DNA of 64,000 nucleotides from Pantoea rodasii. GTDB taxonomy: Bacteria; Pseudomonadota; Gammaproteobacteria; Enterobacterales; Enterobacteriaceae. Made by a program: the position numbers and the translations under genes. The notes under the pieces are model-generated. The model was not told where the DNA came from. It made no database searches and saw nothing but the letters and a program-made list of their open reading frames with translations. Below, one piece after another: positions 1 to 9,711 of this stretch (positions within the stretch are counted from its first letter, which is position 1; every line of letters starts with the position of its first letter). Location: positions 1 to 64,000 of the forward strand of contig NZ_MLFP01000005.1 of assembly GCF_002095465.1 (NCBI RefSeq). The letters run 5' to 3'.

Positions 1-8
1 TACGGAAC

Positions 9-115
9 GTTCGGGGATCGACCATCCCTGGTCGGCCCCGAACTGATCCACGCATCCCTGCGTGGATCTCCTGGCCCAACGTAAAAGCCTCAGCGCTGCG
101 GATAGCCCTTGCAGC
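9..115 (+). repeat. dispersed structured intergenic element, copy 1
   Basis: Two consecutive hairpins are followed by a conserved tail. Hairpin 1 pairs 9-16 with 36-43 and continues through 19-23/30-34 around an ATCCCT loop. Hairpin 2 is a perfect 9-bp stem (45-53 with 60-68) around the same loop. The tail at 68-115 is identical over 48 bases to 32873-32920, where the same two hairpins occur with different but still complementary arms. No coding potential is seen. The element may begin before the window edge. Confidence 0.85.
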
Positions 116-178
116 ATCAGAGGTGCTACGGCCACTGACGCTTGTGCTGTTTTTGACAACGCGTATTGAAGTTTATGA

Positions 179-250
179 GCTGGCTGGGGGCGCAGGAGGG
201 CACCGCGTCAGCGGCGCGAGGACGCCAGACCCCCTGCGCCCCCAGCCAGC
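179..250. repeat. long GC-rich inverted repeat carrying a shared 25-mer
   Basis: An 18-base arm (179-196) is perfectly complementary to 233-250. The 36-base loop contains a 25-base block (199-223) that recurs exactly, as its reverse complement, at 32763-32787 beside the second dispersed element. It lies downstream of the flavin reductase gene and could end its transcript, but there is no adjacent T-tract on that strand, so I treat it as part of the repeat. Confidence 0.75.
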
Positions 251-326
251 GTTAACTCGGTTTTTGTTACGAATCAGCCTCCACTAACTAATCAGCTTCC
301 GCTTATAACCGCCAACCTACATCGCA

Positions 327-959
327 TTAACCGCGGCGCGCATCCGGACGCACCAAATCAAACCGCAGATCCTCACTGATGCCGTAATAGGCCGACGGGC
401 CACCGGCTCGCAGGATGGGCTGCGCCTTAGCCGTCTGGTAGATGCCATTCTCCAGCAACGCCTCATCAATATGAATCGCGACCACTTCACCCAGCACCAG
501 CCAGCTCTCTAACTCGGTGCCTTGCACATCCTGCAACCGAATTAATTGTGTCAGACGGCACTCAAAGTTCACCGGGCTTTCTGCCACCATACTGACATTC
601 ACGTGTGAGGCGGCTATCGGCGTCAATCCTGCCAGCGCAAACTCGTCCTGCTCGGGCGGAACGGAAGCAGAACTCTCGTTCATTGCCTCGGCTAACGGGC
701 GCGTGGCCAGATTCCAGACAAACTCTTTGCTCTCACTGATATTACGCACGCTGTCCTTCCAGCCGCTGCTGGCAAAACCAATAATCGGCGGATGATAGTT
801 AAAGCAGTTGAAGAAGCTATAAGGGGCCAGATTGCGCTGGCCGCTGGCGCTCAGCGAACTGACCCAGCCGATTGGGCGAGGCCCGACAATGGCGTTCAGC
901 GGATCGTGTGGTAAACCATGCCCAGCGCGCGGCTGGTAAGAGTATCTCTGGCGTGTCAT
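327..959 (-). CDS. flavin reductase family (FMN-binding split-barrel) protein
   Basis: The 210-residue protein resembles the flavoredoxin / flavin-reductase-like family, which binds FMN in a split-barrel fold and usually reduces flavin with NAD(P)H or acts as a small flavoprotein. The N-terminal block around IVGPRPIGWVSS (about residues 24-35) and the later PYSFFN segment (about 46-51) are typical of the family. There is no signal peptide, so the protein is cytoplasmic. The start ATG at 959 has an AGGAG ribosome site about 6 bases upstream. It is divergent from rlmF and not in an obvious operon. The physiological substrate cannot be told from sequence. Confidence 0.85.
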   Translation of the reverse strand: MTRQRYSYQPRAGHGLPHDPLNAIVGPRPIGWVSSLSASGQRNLAPYSFFNCFNYHPPIIGFASSGWKDSVRNISESKEFVWNLATRPLAEAMNESSASVPPEQDEFALAGLTPIAASHVNVSMVAESPVNFECRLTQLIRLQDVQGTELESWLVLGEVVAIHIDEALLENGIYQTAKAQPILRAGGPSAYYGISEDLRFDLVRPDARRG

Positions 960-1092
960 TTCTGCTCCTGATGATGAACAATGCTCTATCTTAACGACTT
1001 AGCCTCAGGCGTAACGGCAATAATTGTGTAAGCGGATTGTGCGATGCCGCCATCCAGCGTATCTTACGCCCGCGCTACTTTCCGGAGAATCT

Positions 1093-2019
1093 ATGAACAA
1101 GCCAGCTGCCACTTCGCCATTCCATCCACGTAATCGCCATCAAGGCCATTATGATTTTGCTGCTCTGACCGCTGCCCATCCGCCGCTGGCGGTAAAAGTG
1201 CGTCCCAACGGCTACGGCGAACTGTCGGTGGATTTCGCCGATCCTGAAGCGGTAATGCTGCTGAATCAGGCGTTGATCAAGCTGTTCTACAACCTGAACT
1301 GGCAACTGCCAAAAGGTTACCTCACGCCGCCGGTGCCAGGCCGCGCTGATTATGTGCACGCGCTGGCGGATCTGTTGGCCAGTGACAACGGAGGCAAGAT
1401 TCCGCACGATGTCGATATTATGGACATCGGTTGTGGCGCAAACTTGATCTACCCGTTGATCGGCAATGCAGAATACGGCTGGCGCTTCACCGGCACCGAG
1501 ATCACCGCGGAAGCCATCACGGCCGCTAACCACATTGTGGCCAGCAATCCTGGCTTGCAGCGCAGTGTGCGCCTGCGTCGTCAGAAAGACATATCAGCCA
1601 TTTTTGCGGGTGTGGTGCATAAAACCGAACGCTATCACGCCGTGCTGTGTAATCCTCCGTTCCATGCGTCAGCGCAGGAAGCGGCGATGGTCGGCCAGCG
1701 CAAAACCCGCAATCTGGGCTTGGGTAAAAATGCACCGTTGAACTTCGGCGGCCAACACAACGAGCTGTGGTGTGAAGGTGGCGAACGTCAATTCGTTGGC
1801 AAGATGATCGACGAAAGCGTGGCTTACGCAGATCGCATTGTCTGGTTCACCTCCCTGGTCTCACGCAAAGAAAACCTGCCGGCGCTGCGCGATCAGTTAC
1901 GCGACCTCGATGCCTATGAAGTGCGTATCATCGAGATGGCTCAGGGACAGAAGCAGAGCCGCTTTATCGCCTGGACGTTCCTGCCGCCAGCCGCGCGCAC
2001 CAAACGCCTCGCGCGATAA
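1093..2019 (+). CDS. rlmF: 23S rRNA (adenine(1618)-N(6))-methyltransferase RlmF
   Basis: RlmF methylates N6 of A1618 in 23S rRNA using S-adenosylmethionine. The SAM motif DIGCGA is at residues 111-116 and the catalytic NPPF motif, typical of N6-adenine methyltransferases, is at 187-190. The frame is open from 1024, but the ATG at 1093 follows a CCGGAG ribosome site and gives 308 residues, the length of E. coli RlmF. The gene is convergent with mscM; a strong hairpin separates them. Identification is secure. Confidence 0.97.
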   Translation: MNKPAATSPFHPRNRHQGHYDFAALTAAHPPLAVKVRPNGYGELSVDFADPEAVMLLNQALIKLFYNLNWQLPKGYLTPPVPGRADYVHALADLLASDNGGKIPHDVDIMDIGCGANLIYPLIGNAEYGWRFTGTEITAEAITAANHIVASNPGLQRSVRLRRQKDISAIFAGVVHKTERYHAVLCNPPFHASAQEAAMVGQRKTRNLGLGKNAPLNFGGQHNELWCEGGERQFVGKMIDESVAYADRIVWFTSLVSRKENLPALRDQLRDLDAYEVRIIEMAQGQKQSRFIAWTFLPPAARTKRLAR

Positions 2020-2071
2020 TCCGCGCGGCCAGAACGCCGTATCCTCGAGTGTTGCGAACGCAGGCGCGCGC

Positions 2072-2108
2072 CCCTTTGGATGCTGGCATTGAGCCGGCAT
2101 CCAAAGGG
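2072..2108. terminator. bidirectional hairpin between rlmF and mscM
   Basis: A 16-bp stem (2072-2087 with 2093-2108, one G-T wobble) encloses an ATTGA loop between two convergent genes. There is no T-tract on either side, so this may be a transcript-end stabiliser or a repeat-type hairpin instead of a classical intrinsic terminator. Confidence 0.6.
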
Positions 2109-2124
2109 CGACACCCTACGTGAA

Positions 2125-4398
2125 TTAAGATGGACTGGGCGGCGGCAGCGCGGGTAAGGTGGCCGCTGAGGCCACATCGCTGCCGGTCTGCATCACTTCC
2201 ACCGTTTGATGCGGCGCTCTAATACCTGCGGCATCAAAATGCCTTTTCACCTTATCATCCAGCGCAAAGCGCACTGTCCACTGCTTTAGCGGTTGGGTGG
2301 TGAACGATACGCGCACGGTAAACGATTGGTTAGTCAAACCTACCAGCCCGGAAAAACTCGGTTCGCCAATCACCATGCCGCGAATATCCGGGTTCTCCAG
2401 TAACTCTTTCACCGCCGCCTGCAAGGTCGCATTCACACGTTCGGTCTCTTCACTGCGGTCAACATCATAGTTGGCGACAAACGAGCCAATGCCGCGCACA
2501 AAGTTGGCGAAGGTGGTAATCGAAGACCAGGGGATAATGTGATACGCGCCAGTATCCTGACGCACGCCGACTGAACGAATCGACATGCGCTCAACCGTGC
2601 CGGTAATCGGGCCAATCGTCACCAGATCGCCGGTATTCATGCCGTTCTCAAACTGAATAAAGATACCGGTAATAATATCCTTCACCAGCGTTTGCGAACC
2701 GAACGACACCGCAAGCCCCAGCGCACCGGCACCCGCCAGCAGCGGCGCAATGTTAACCCCCACTTCTGACAGCAAAATCATAATGGTGATGGTGCTGATC
2801 ACCACCGCCAGCGCGTTACGGAACAGCGTCAGCAAGGTGCGCGTACGTGCGCTGGGCATCGGCCTGCCGTGCGAGTCTGAGGCCAGACGACTTTCGATAA
2901 GACTGGCCAGCAGCGTCCAGCCAATCGCCGACAGCAGCAGAATCATCACGATTCGAATCAGCACATCCACCATTTTCTGTCCGGCGCCCAGCGTGAGCCA
3001 GTGCCAGAGATCAAACAGATTCCAGGCGTTGAGCAGCAGTAATAGCGTGGCGAACACGGTAATCACCCGCGCCAGTTTCAACAGCGCTTTGACCCAATCA
3101 TTGACACGCTTTTGCAGCTCGGGATAGTTACGGCGCAGATCCGGCGACAGCGTCAGCGTCTTGCCAATCCAGCGCGTCAGCATGCCGGAAATCAGTGCGG
3201 CGATAACGATAATCGCCATGCTGCGCACCGTGGCCGACATCATAAACTTCAGGCTGTCGCCGGGATTGAAGATCGAGAACAGGAACAGCGCGATAAAGTA
3301 GGCGCTCGCCAGCCAGTGCCACACCATGCCGAAAGCGCGGATAAAGAAGGCAAAGAAGCTCATGCTGCGATCGGCCAAACGCGATAACTCGTCGTGGATA
3401 TTGCGTCGGTTGCGGAAAATCAGCCACAGCGCCCAACCGGTCATGATGCACATGATCAGCACATTCACCAGCGCGGCGACCTGCATATTGACCTGATTAC
3501 CGACAATCGGCACCACCACCAGTAAGCCGTAGCCGATAATGCCGCTGAGCCAGCTAAGACGCGTGCTCCAGTAAGCGGCACGCGCATCGGAAAGATGAAA
3601 GAAGCGCAGTGACGGAAAGCGTGGGCAGAATATCAGGCGCAGTACCGCCTTAAAGAATTCAATCAACGCAAAAGCATTGAGGAACAGTCCCTGCTGATAG
3701 GCAATGGTGCGATTGTTATTGTGATAGTTGTCACTGATGATCTGGCCGACAAACAGCGTCAGCGCCAGTAGCACCAAGTCGAGCAGGAACGCCACAACAA
3801 TGGTTGCCGGCAGATGCAGCCACTTGCTGCGCTCCAGATTATGATTGCGACCCCAGCGGCCCATGCGCTGCCACACGGGATACATCAACAGTCGCGTAAA
3901 CCAGTAGAACGCAAAAACGGCCGCGGCAAGCCCGGCGAAATACTTCAGGGCGTTGAAGAAGGTTTGCTGATTAAACGACTTGTGCGGTGCGTTAACGATG
4001 TTGTCGTGCAGCCTGACAAACTGCGATGCCACCGCACCGCCATATTCGCGTGTGACGTTGGTGACGCTCTCCAGTACCGTGGGATCTTCCTGATCGGCCT
4101 GCGGTGGTGCCAGCACGGGCTGCTCATTCACCGCTTTACTGGCGGCGGCCTGACGTAGCTGCTCAATGAGCTCCTGGCGCGAATCGTTGTTTTCCAGAAT
4201 GTTGGCCAACGCGGCGTAAGCGGCTTTCTTATCCTCCAGCGTCGGCTCACCTTCAGCGGTGGTGCTGGCAGCAGGAGTTGAAGTTTGTTGGGCAGCAACG
4301 GCGGCCTGCGGCAGATTGACCGCGTCTGCGGTGGGAACGAGGAACAGACAAAGCAGCATCCATATGGTAAGGCACCATGATGGGCGGGCAAACGACAT
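2125..4398 (-). CDS. mscM: moderate-conductance mechanosensitive channel MscM (YbiO)
   Basis: An MscS-superfamily inner-membrane channel that opens on hypo-osmotic shock. The chosen ATG (4398) has an AAGGAGA ribosome site and begins a signal peptide ending near ADA (about residue 27); an upstream ATG at 4431 lacks this. A long periplasmic N-terminal part and about ten hydrophobic segments precede the MscS core: the glycine/alanine-rich pore helix (GAGALGLAVSFGSQ, roughly residues 560-575) followed by the beta domain. The length of 757 residues compares with about 741 in E. coli YbiO. Monocistronic, facing away from the gln operon. Confidence 0.93.
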   Translation of the reverse strand: MSFARPSWCLTIWMLLCLFLVPTADAVNLPQAAVAAQQTSTPAASTTAEGEPTLEDKKAAYAALANILENNDSRQELIEQLRQAAASKAVNEQPVLAPPQADQEDPTVLESVTNVTREYGGAVASQFVRLHDNIVNAPHKSFNQQTFFNALKYFAGLAAAVFAFYWFTRLLMYPVWQRMGRWGRNHNLERSKWLHLPATIVVAFLLDLVLLALTLFVGQIISDNYHNNNRTIAYQQGLFLNAFALIEFFKAVLRLIFCPRFPSLRFFHLSDARAAYWSTRLSWLSGIIGYGLLVVVPIVGNQVNMQVAALVNVLIMCIMTGWALWLIFRNRRNIHDELSRLADRSMSFFAFFIRAFGMVWHWLASAYFIALFLFSIFNPGDSLKFMMSATVRSMAIIVIAALISGMLTRWIGKTLTLSPDLRRNYPELQKRVNDWVKALLKLARVITVFATLLLLLNAWNLFDLWHWLTLGAGQKMVDVLIRIVMILLLSAIGWTLLASLIESRLASDSHGRPMPSARTRTLLTLFRNALAVVISTITIMILLSEVGVNIAPLLAGAGALGLAVSFGSQTLVKDIITGIFIQFENGMNTGDLVTIGPITGTVERMSIRSVGVRQDTGAYHIIPWSSITTFANFVRGIGSFVANYDVDRSEETERVNATLQAAVKELLENPDIRGMVIGEPSFSGLVGLTNQSFTVRVSFTTQPLKQWTVRFALDDKVKRHFDAAGIRAPHQTVEVMQTGSDVASAATLPALPPPSPS

Positions 4399-4494
4399 GA
4401 CCTTCTCCTTGAGCAACGCACAACGGCACAAGAGAAAAAGTATAGTCAGTGATGGAAGGTGAAGATTCTGAAAGGAAAATTCTTTACGGAAGAA

Positions 4495-4516
4495 GAGGCG
4501 GCTTTACAGCCGCCTC
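4495..4516 (-). terminator. terminator of the glnHPQ operon
   Basis: A 9-bp GC-rich stem (4495-4503 with 4508-4516) with a 4-base loop lies just after the glnQ stop, followed on the minus strand by a TC-rich stretch. Confidence 0.75.
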
Positions 4517-4521
4517 GTCAT

Positions 4522-5244
4522 TTATGACACGTGCTGCAGGAACTCACGCAGGCGATCGCTCGGTGGGTTGGTGATCAACTCATCAGGATTGCCATCTTCA
4601 GCAATGGTGCCTTTATCAATGAAGATCAGACGCGAAGCCACTTTCTGAGCGAAGCCCACTTCGTGCGTCACGATCACCATCGTCATGCCTTCTTCGGCCA
4701 GATCTTGCATTACCTTAAGCACTTCATGGCGCAGTTCTGGGTCGAGGGCAGAGGTTGGCTCATCGAACAGCATCATTTTCGGCTTCACCGCCAGCGCACG
4801 AGCAATCGCGACGCGCTGCTGCTGGCCACCTGACAGTTCGGCTGGGAAGTGGTGTGCGCGCTCGGCGAGGCCCACTTTACCCAATAGTTCACGTGCCAGT
4901 TTCTGTGCCGCGTCTTTTTTCGCACCGCGCACACGAATCGGGCCGAAAGCCACGTTATCCAGCGCACTCATCTGTGGGAACAGATGGAACTGCTGGAATA
5001 CCATGCCGGCTTCCTGGCGAATCAGACGTTCATCGACTTTAGGATCGTTAACTTTCATGCCGTCAACAATCAGGTCACCGGTGGTGATCTCTTCCAGTTT
5101 GTTGATGCAGCGCAGCAGGGTGGATTTACCTGAGCCAGATGGCCCGATAATCACCACGACTTCACCCTGGTTAATCTTCAAATTAATGTCATGCAGAACC
5201 TGGGTCTGGCCGAAGTTTTTAGAGACGTTTTTAAATTCAATCAC
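4522..5244 (-). CDS. glnQ: glutamine ABC transporter ATP-binding protein GlnQ
   Basis: The ATPase subunit of the high-affinity L-glutamine importer; it works as a dimer on the cytoplasmic face of GlnP. Walker [10 protein letters not shown] is at residues 34-42, the LSGGQQQR signature near 137-144 and the Walker B block [12 protein letters not shown] about 20 residues later. At 240 residues it has the E. coli length. The start codon is GTG, overlapping the glnP stop (GTGA), so translation is coupled. Last gene of glnHPQ. Confidence 0.97.
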   Translation of the reverse strand: MIEFKNVSKNFGQTQVLHDINLKINQGEVVVIIGPSGSGKSTLLRCINKLEEITTGDLIVDGMKVNDPKVDERLIRQEAGMVFQQFHLFPQMSALDNVAFGPIRVRGAKKDAAQKLARELLGKVGLAERAHHFPAELSGGQQQRVAIARALAVKPKMMLFDEPTSALDPELRHEVLKVMQDLAEEGMTMVIVTHEVGFAQKVASRLIFIDKGTIAEDGNPDELITNPPSDRLREFLQHVS

Positions 5245-5900
5245 AGGATTTTCACCTTCTTCTCAATACGGCGCAGTACAAAGCTCAACACCAACGTAAT
5301 AACCAGATAAATAATGGCAACGGCACTCCAGATCTCCAGCGCGCGGAAGTTTCCGGCGATGATTTCCTGGCCCTGACGGGTCAGTTCCGCCACGCCGATC
5401 ACGATAAACAGCGAGGTATCTTTGATACTCACGATCCACTGGTTACCGAGCGGTGGCAGCATACGACGCAGTGCCAGCGGCATGATGACGTAACGCAGGG
5501 TTTCACGGCGGGAAAGACCCAGCGCCAGGCCTGCTTCACGGAAGCCTTTGTTGATCGACAGCACGGCACCACGCGTGATTTCCGCGATATAGGCACCGGA
5601 GTTAATCATGATGGTGACCACGGCGGCAGTAAACGGATCGATACGCAGGTCCGGGAAGGCCATCGGCAAGGCGAAGTAAATAAACATCACCTGCACCACG
5701 ATTGGCGTACCACGAATCAGTTCAATGAACACCAGCGCGAGGTTATTCGTAATCCATCCGCCGTAGGCGCGGGCGAAACCGGCGACTAAGCCAATGAATA
5801 ACCCGCCAACCAGGCCGAGTACGGAAATTATCAGGGTCATTTTGGCGCCTTCGATCAAAATCGGCAGGGCTGGCCAAATGACGCTCCAGTCAAACTCCAT
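5241..5900 (-). CDS. glnP: glutamine ABC transporter permease GlnP
   Basis: The inner-membrane permease of the glutamine importer (HisMQ/GlnP family), 219 residues as in E. coli. There are about five hydrophobic segments, and the EAA loop that docks the ATPase is visible around [17 protein letters not shown] (residues about 139-153). It lies between glnH and glnQ, overlaps glnQ by four bases and follows glnH by 85 bases. The polar amino-acid permease family is clear; the glutamine specificity comes from synteny and the GlnH match. Confidence 0.96.
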   Translation of the reverse strand: MEFDWSVIWPALPILIEGAKMTLIISVLGLVGGLFIGLVAGFARAYGGWITNNLALVFIELIRGTPIVVQVMFIYFALPMAFPDLRIDPFTAAVVTIMINSGAYIAEITRGAVLSINKGFREAGLALGLSRRETLRYVIMPLALRRMLPPLGNQWIVSIKDTSLFIVIGVAELTRQGQEIIAGNFRALEIWSAVAIIYLVITLVLSFVLRRIEKKVKIL

Positions 5901-5985
5901 GGTGTAACTCCAAAATCTGTTGCAATGGAAATGTAAAAAGCAGGGAGATTAAGCTCCCTGCTGGAAAAATCGGCTTAGGCCGGAA

Positions 5986-6752
<767 letters not shown>

Positions 6753-6786
6753 TCAGGCCTGGTGGCCTGATGTACGGCTATTCATA

Positions 6787-6803
6787 TGAAAAAATTATGC
6801 CAA
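6787..6803 (-). promoter_or_regulatory. sigma-54 promoter of glnHPQ
   Basis: On the minus strand the sequence reads TTGGCATAATTTTTTCA. The -24 TGGCAT is followed after the normal spacing by a TTTCA -12 element. The same degenerate -12 with a TTTTTTCAT run is known for E. coli glnHp2. It lies about 55 bases upstream of the glnH start. Confidence 0.65.
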
Positions 6804-6872
6804 CTTTTCATTTTGGTCGAAATCAGCAGGATGCAGGGCCTGGCTGAAGCGATTTTGCTGTAATAGAAAAGT

Positions 6873-6938
6873 TTGCACTAATATGGATCACCAAAATAGT
6901 GCGTCGTGCTGTTGTGGTGCAGGCACAGTGTGCACCAT
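6873..6938 (-). promoter_or_regulatory. candidate NtrC enhancer sites upstream of glnH
   Basis: Three NtrC-like dyads lie upstream of the sigma-54 promoter: 6873-6890, 6887-6903 (minus strand GCACTATTTTGGTGAT, close to TGCACnnnnnnGGTGCA) and 6917-6938 (GGTGCA and TGCACC half-sites). The arrangement fits nitrogen control of glutamine uptake. Site assignment is by eye. Confidence 0.45.
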
Positions 6939-7012
6939 GGGCTTGGCAAGGGAAAGGCAGGATTAAGAATTTGTTAACGACGTCAAAAAAAGCACCAAAA
7001 TGTTACAAACAT

Positions 7013-7037
7013 AAAAAAAGGCGGGATAACCCGCCTT
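7013..7037 (-). terminator. intrinsic terminator of dps
   Basis: A 7-bp stem AGGCGGG/CCCGCCT (7019-7025 with 7030-7036) is followed on the minus strand by seven T's, 15 bases after the dps stop. Confidence 0.9.
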
Positions 7038-7051
7038 CGCTATGACATTCA

Positions 7052-7558
7052 TTATTCAATGTTTGATTCGATAAACCACAGGAATTTATCCAAATCACGC
7101 GATGCCGCAGTGAAAATATCTGCAGTGTCTTCATCGCTCACTTCGCTAATAGCCTTACGCGTATCGTTCGCGACAATCGCATAACGATCGGCAAGCGCTT
7201 TTAAATGATCCTGCACGGTATGGATGTTGAGCGGATAGCTTTTCAACGGCGTCTTATCGTTAACGATTTGGGTGGTGCCCAGCGCAACGCCACCAAGCTG
7301 TACAACACGCTCTGCAATAGTGTCCTGATGATCGGTGATGGCAGTACGGAAGCCATCCAGCATTTCATGTACACCGATAAAGTTTGCACCACGCATGTTC
7401 CAATGCGCCTGCTTGGTGATCAGTGACAGGTCAATAAACTCCACTACCAGACGGTTGAGCACCTCGATGGTCGCTTTCTTATCGCTATCAGCAACATCAT
7501 TACGGGTGTAAATGAGATCAGACGATTTAGTTTTAACCAGTTTTGCGGTACTCATCAT
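7052..7558 (-). CDS. dps: DNA starvation/stationary-phase protection protein Dps
   Basis: A ferritin-like dodecamer that binds DNA and oxidises Fe(II) with peroxide. The lysine-rich N-terminus ([12 protein letters not shown]) provides the DNA-binding tail. The ferroxidase signature [13 protein letters not shown] (about residues 49-61) followed by HEMLDGFR carries the conserved H, D and E ligands. Length is 167-168 residues. Two adjacent ATGs exist (7558, 7555); the second matches the E. coli start, while GAGG spacing slightly favours the first. Monocistronic with its own terminator. Confidence 0.97.
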   Translation of the reverse strand: MMSTAKLVKTKSSDLIYTRNDVADSDKKATIEVLNRLVVEFIDLSLITKQAHWNMRGANFIGVHEMLDGFRTAITDHQDTIAERVVQLGGVALGTTQIVNDKTPLKSYPLNIHTVQDHLKALADRYAIVANDTRKAISEVSDEDTADIFTAASRDLDKFLWFIESNIE

Positions 7559-7812
7559 TAATGTCCTCTAATTGATGGTTGTCCTAATCAAGCACGGGAA
7601 TAAGTATAGCAGCAGTTTTACGCTGTGCCGGATTGTTTAAACCGATGACAGGAATAGATAAACCTTAATGTTGTGCGGGATTTAACCAGATTGTTTTTTA
7701 TGGTTTTAAAACAATTAATTAGAGTTGGTGTTAATTATTTTTCGATGATGTTGCAAAATAATAACAATTACGGATAAGCGGTGAGTTAAAAAGAGAATGA
7801 GAATGCTTATAT

Positions 7813-7840
7813 ATTCAGCCTGTGGGGTAACAGGCTGAAT
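7813..7840. terminator. hairpin downstream of rhtA
   Basis: An 11-bp perfect stem (7813-7823 with 7830-7840) with loop GGGGTA lies 11 bases beyond the rhtA stop. There is no clear T-tract. Confidence 0.55.
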
Positions 7841-7850
7841 GAGACGTTAT

Positions 7851-8759
7851 TTATTGCGGATTATTAATATCCACTTCGCTTATTTTGGCACGCTTTTGTT
7901 TCATTGTGAGTGTCGATCCAGCAGAAGCGGCGATAATCGCCAGCAGCGCAATCCACTGCTTTAAGGTCAGCAACTCCCCAAGGAATAACATACCTGAAAG
8001 CGCTGCCATGGCCGGTTCCAGACTCATCAGCGTCCCAAAGATACGGGCAGGCAGGCGCGTTAATGCGATCATCTCCAGCGAGTAAGGGATTGCACTAGAG
8101 AGCAGGGCGATGATCAGGGCCAATGGCAGAATTTCCCAGTGCCAGATACCTGGCGCTGCAAAGGTTAATCCGAGTGGCACGAAGATGACTGATGCAATCA
8201 ACGATCCCATTGCAACCGTTGCTGGACCATGTTCGGCACCGGCACGTTGTCCCGCCAATATATAGACCGCCCAGCAGGCACCCGCGCCCACCGCTAACAG
8301 CGCACCCAGCGGATCGATATGGCTGATGCCATCACCTATCGGCAGCAGGAACCACAAACCGGTCACTGCCAGCAGCACCCAGAGAAAATCGAGCGGACGG
8401 CGCGCCCCGGCCAATGCCAGCGTTAAGGGGCCAAGAAACTCCAGACCCACCGCCACGCCGAGCGGCACGGTGCGAATAGATAAATAGAAGAGATAGTTCT
8501 TACAGCCCAGCGCCAGACCGTACATTAATAGCGGTTTGCGCTGTGCGCGGCTGAAATGCAGACGCCAGGGTTTGAAAATGACACAAAGGATTAAAGTGCC
8601 GAGCCCCAAACGCAATGCGGTAATGCCCGGCGCACCAACAGAAGGAAACAGGGATTTCGCCAATGAAGCGCCGCCCTGCAGCGAGAGCATTGCAAGAAGC
8701 AGTACGGCAATCGGCAACAATACCGGAGCCAATTTAGGGTTTGTCAGGGGCGCAGACAT
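7851..8759 (-). CDS. rhtA: threonine/homoserine exporter RhtA (EamA/DMT family)
   Basis: An inner-membrane exporter of homoserine, threonine and other amino acids, with two EamA repeats and about ten transmembrane helices. The N-terminal segment LQGGASLAKSLFP and the second-repeat stretch YSLEMIALTRLPARIFGTLMS match RhtA. Starting at the ATG at 8759 gives 302 residues (E. coli 295). A GTG eleven codons upstream is also open but adds an unlikely extension. Divergent from ompX, the classic rhtA-ompX arrangement. Confidence 0.93.
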   Translation of the reverse strand: MSAPLTNPKLAPVLLPIAVLLLAMLSLQGGASLAKSLFPSVGAPGITALRLGLGTLILCVIFKPWRLHFSRAQRKPLLMYGLALGCKNYLFYLSIRTVPLGVAVGLEFLGPLTLALAGARRPLDFLWVLLAVTGLWFLLPIGDGISHIDPLGALLAVGAGACWAVYILAGQRAGAEHGPATVAMGSLIASVIFVPLGLTFAAPGIWHWEILPLALIIALLSSAIPYSLEMIALTRLPARIFGTLMSLEPAMAALSGMLFLGELLTLKQWIALLAIIAASAGSTLTMKQKRAKISEVDINNPQ

Positions 8760-9138
8760 CCTGTGATCTATTCCTTTCGTGATTAACAACACAGCAACAA
8801 AACGCCAGTGTAAAGGAATCTCAAGGAAATAAGGAGGTGTGAAACAGGGAAAATAAACGCGGCATCAGAGGGAGAAATAAGCGTTTTCAGGGCCATTTCA
8901 GTAAAGAAACGTCAGGTTAGTTTAGGAATATCCTTAAAGACGGGTTGAATAGCACAAATTAATGTTGCAGAAATATGATGGTTTTTATAAGTAAAATGAA
9001 TGACATAGGAAACTTCATTAACTTTCTGTTACACCAAACAATCTGTTAGACAACAAAATGCGGGCAGAGTTTCTTGCTGTTTTTTGTTATATTTTTAGCG
9101 TTGTCAGGAGAGAAGTATATTCACATTTGAGGTGGTTT
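8760..9138. other. divergent rhtA/ompX intergenic region
   Basis: 379 bases with no gene. AT-rich near ompX. It must hold both divergent promoters, but I could not assign a confident -35/-10 pair. No sRNA-like hairpin with a T-tract was found. Confidence 0.5.
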
Positions 9139-9651
9139 ATGAAAAAAATTGCATGTCTTTCAGCACTGGCTTGTTTACTCGCAGTTTCTGCAGGTTCAGC
9201 CATGGCACAGAGCACCGTTACTGCTGGTTATGCGCAGAGCGATTATCAGGGCGTTGCTAACAAAGCAAACGGCTTCAACCTGAAATACCGTTACGAAGAT
9301 GGCACCAACCCACTGGGTTGGATCGGTTCTTTCACTTATACCGAGAAAGACCGTACTGACGCTGGCGTTTACAACAAAGGTCAGTACTACGGCATCACCG
9401 GTGGTCCTGCTTACCGTCTGAACGACTGGGCAAGCATCTACGGTGTTGTGGGTGTTGGCTACGGCAAATACCAGGCAACTGACGCTGCTGCACAGTACAA
9501 AACTGACACCAGCGATTACGGCTTCTCTTACGGTGCTGGCATGCAGTTCAACCCAATCGAAAACGTTGCTGTTGACGTGGGTTACGAGCAGAGCCGCATC
9601 CGTAGCGTAGACGTGGGCACCTGGATTGCTGGCGTAGGCTACAGCTTCTAA
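9139..9651 (+). CDS. ompX: outer membrane protein OmpX
   Basis: A small eight-stranded outer-membrane beta-barrel of the Ail/OmpX family. The signal peptide MKKIACLSALACLLAVSAGSAMA is followed by mature QSTVTAGYAQSD. Alternating aromatic/polar strands run to the C-terminal VGYSF, the terminal-phenylalanine signal for BAM insertion. The ATG at 9139 follows GAGGTGG; the frame is open 27 codons further upstream but without a signal peptide. At 170 residues it is one shorter than E. coli OmpX. Strong codon bias suggests high expression. Confidence 0.97.
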   Translation: MKKIACLSALACLLAVSAGSAMAQSTVTAGYAQSDYQGVANKANGFNLKYRYEDGTNPLGWIGSFTYTEKDRTDAGVYNKGQYYGITGGPAYRLNDWASIYGVVGVGYGKYQATDAAAQYKTDTSDYGFSYGAGMQFNPIENVAVDVGYEQSRIRSVDVGTWIAGVGYSF

Positions 9652-9680
9652 GTTTTTTACTTAGACCAGAGTTGCACAAG

Positions 9681-9707
9681 AAACGGCCCTTTACGGGCCG
9701 TTTTTTT
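9681..9707 (+). terminator. intrinsic terminator of ompX
   Basis: A 9-bp stem AAACGGCCC/GGGCCGTTT (9681-9689 with 9695-9703) runs directly into a T-tract, 30 bases after the ompX stop. Confidence 0.92.
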
Positions 9708-9711
9708 ATGC

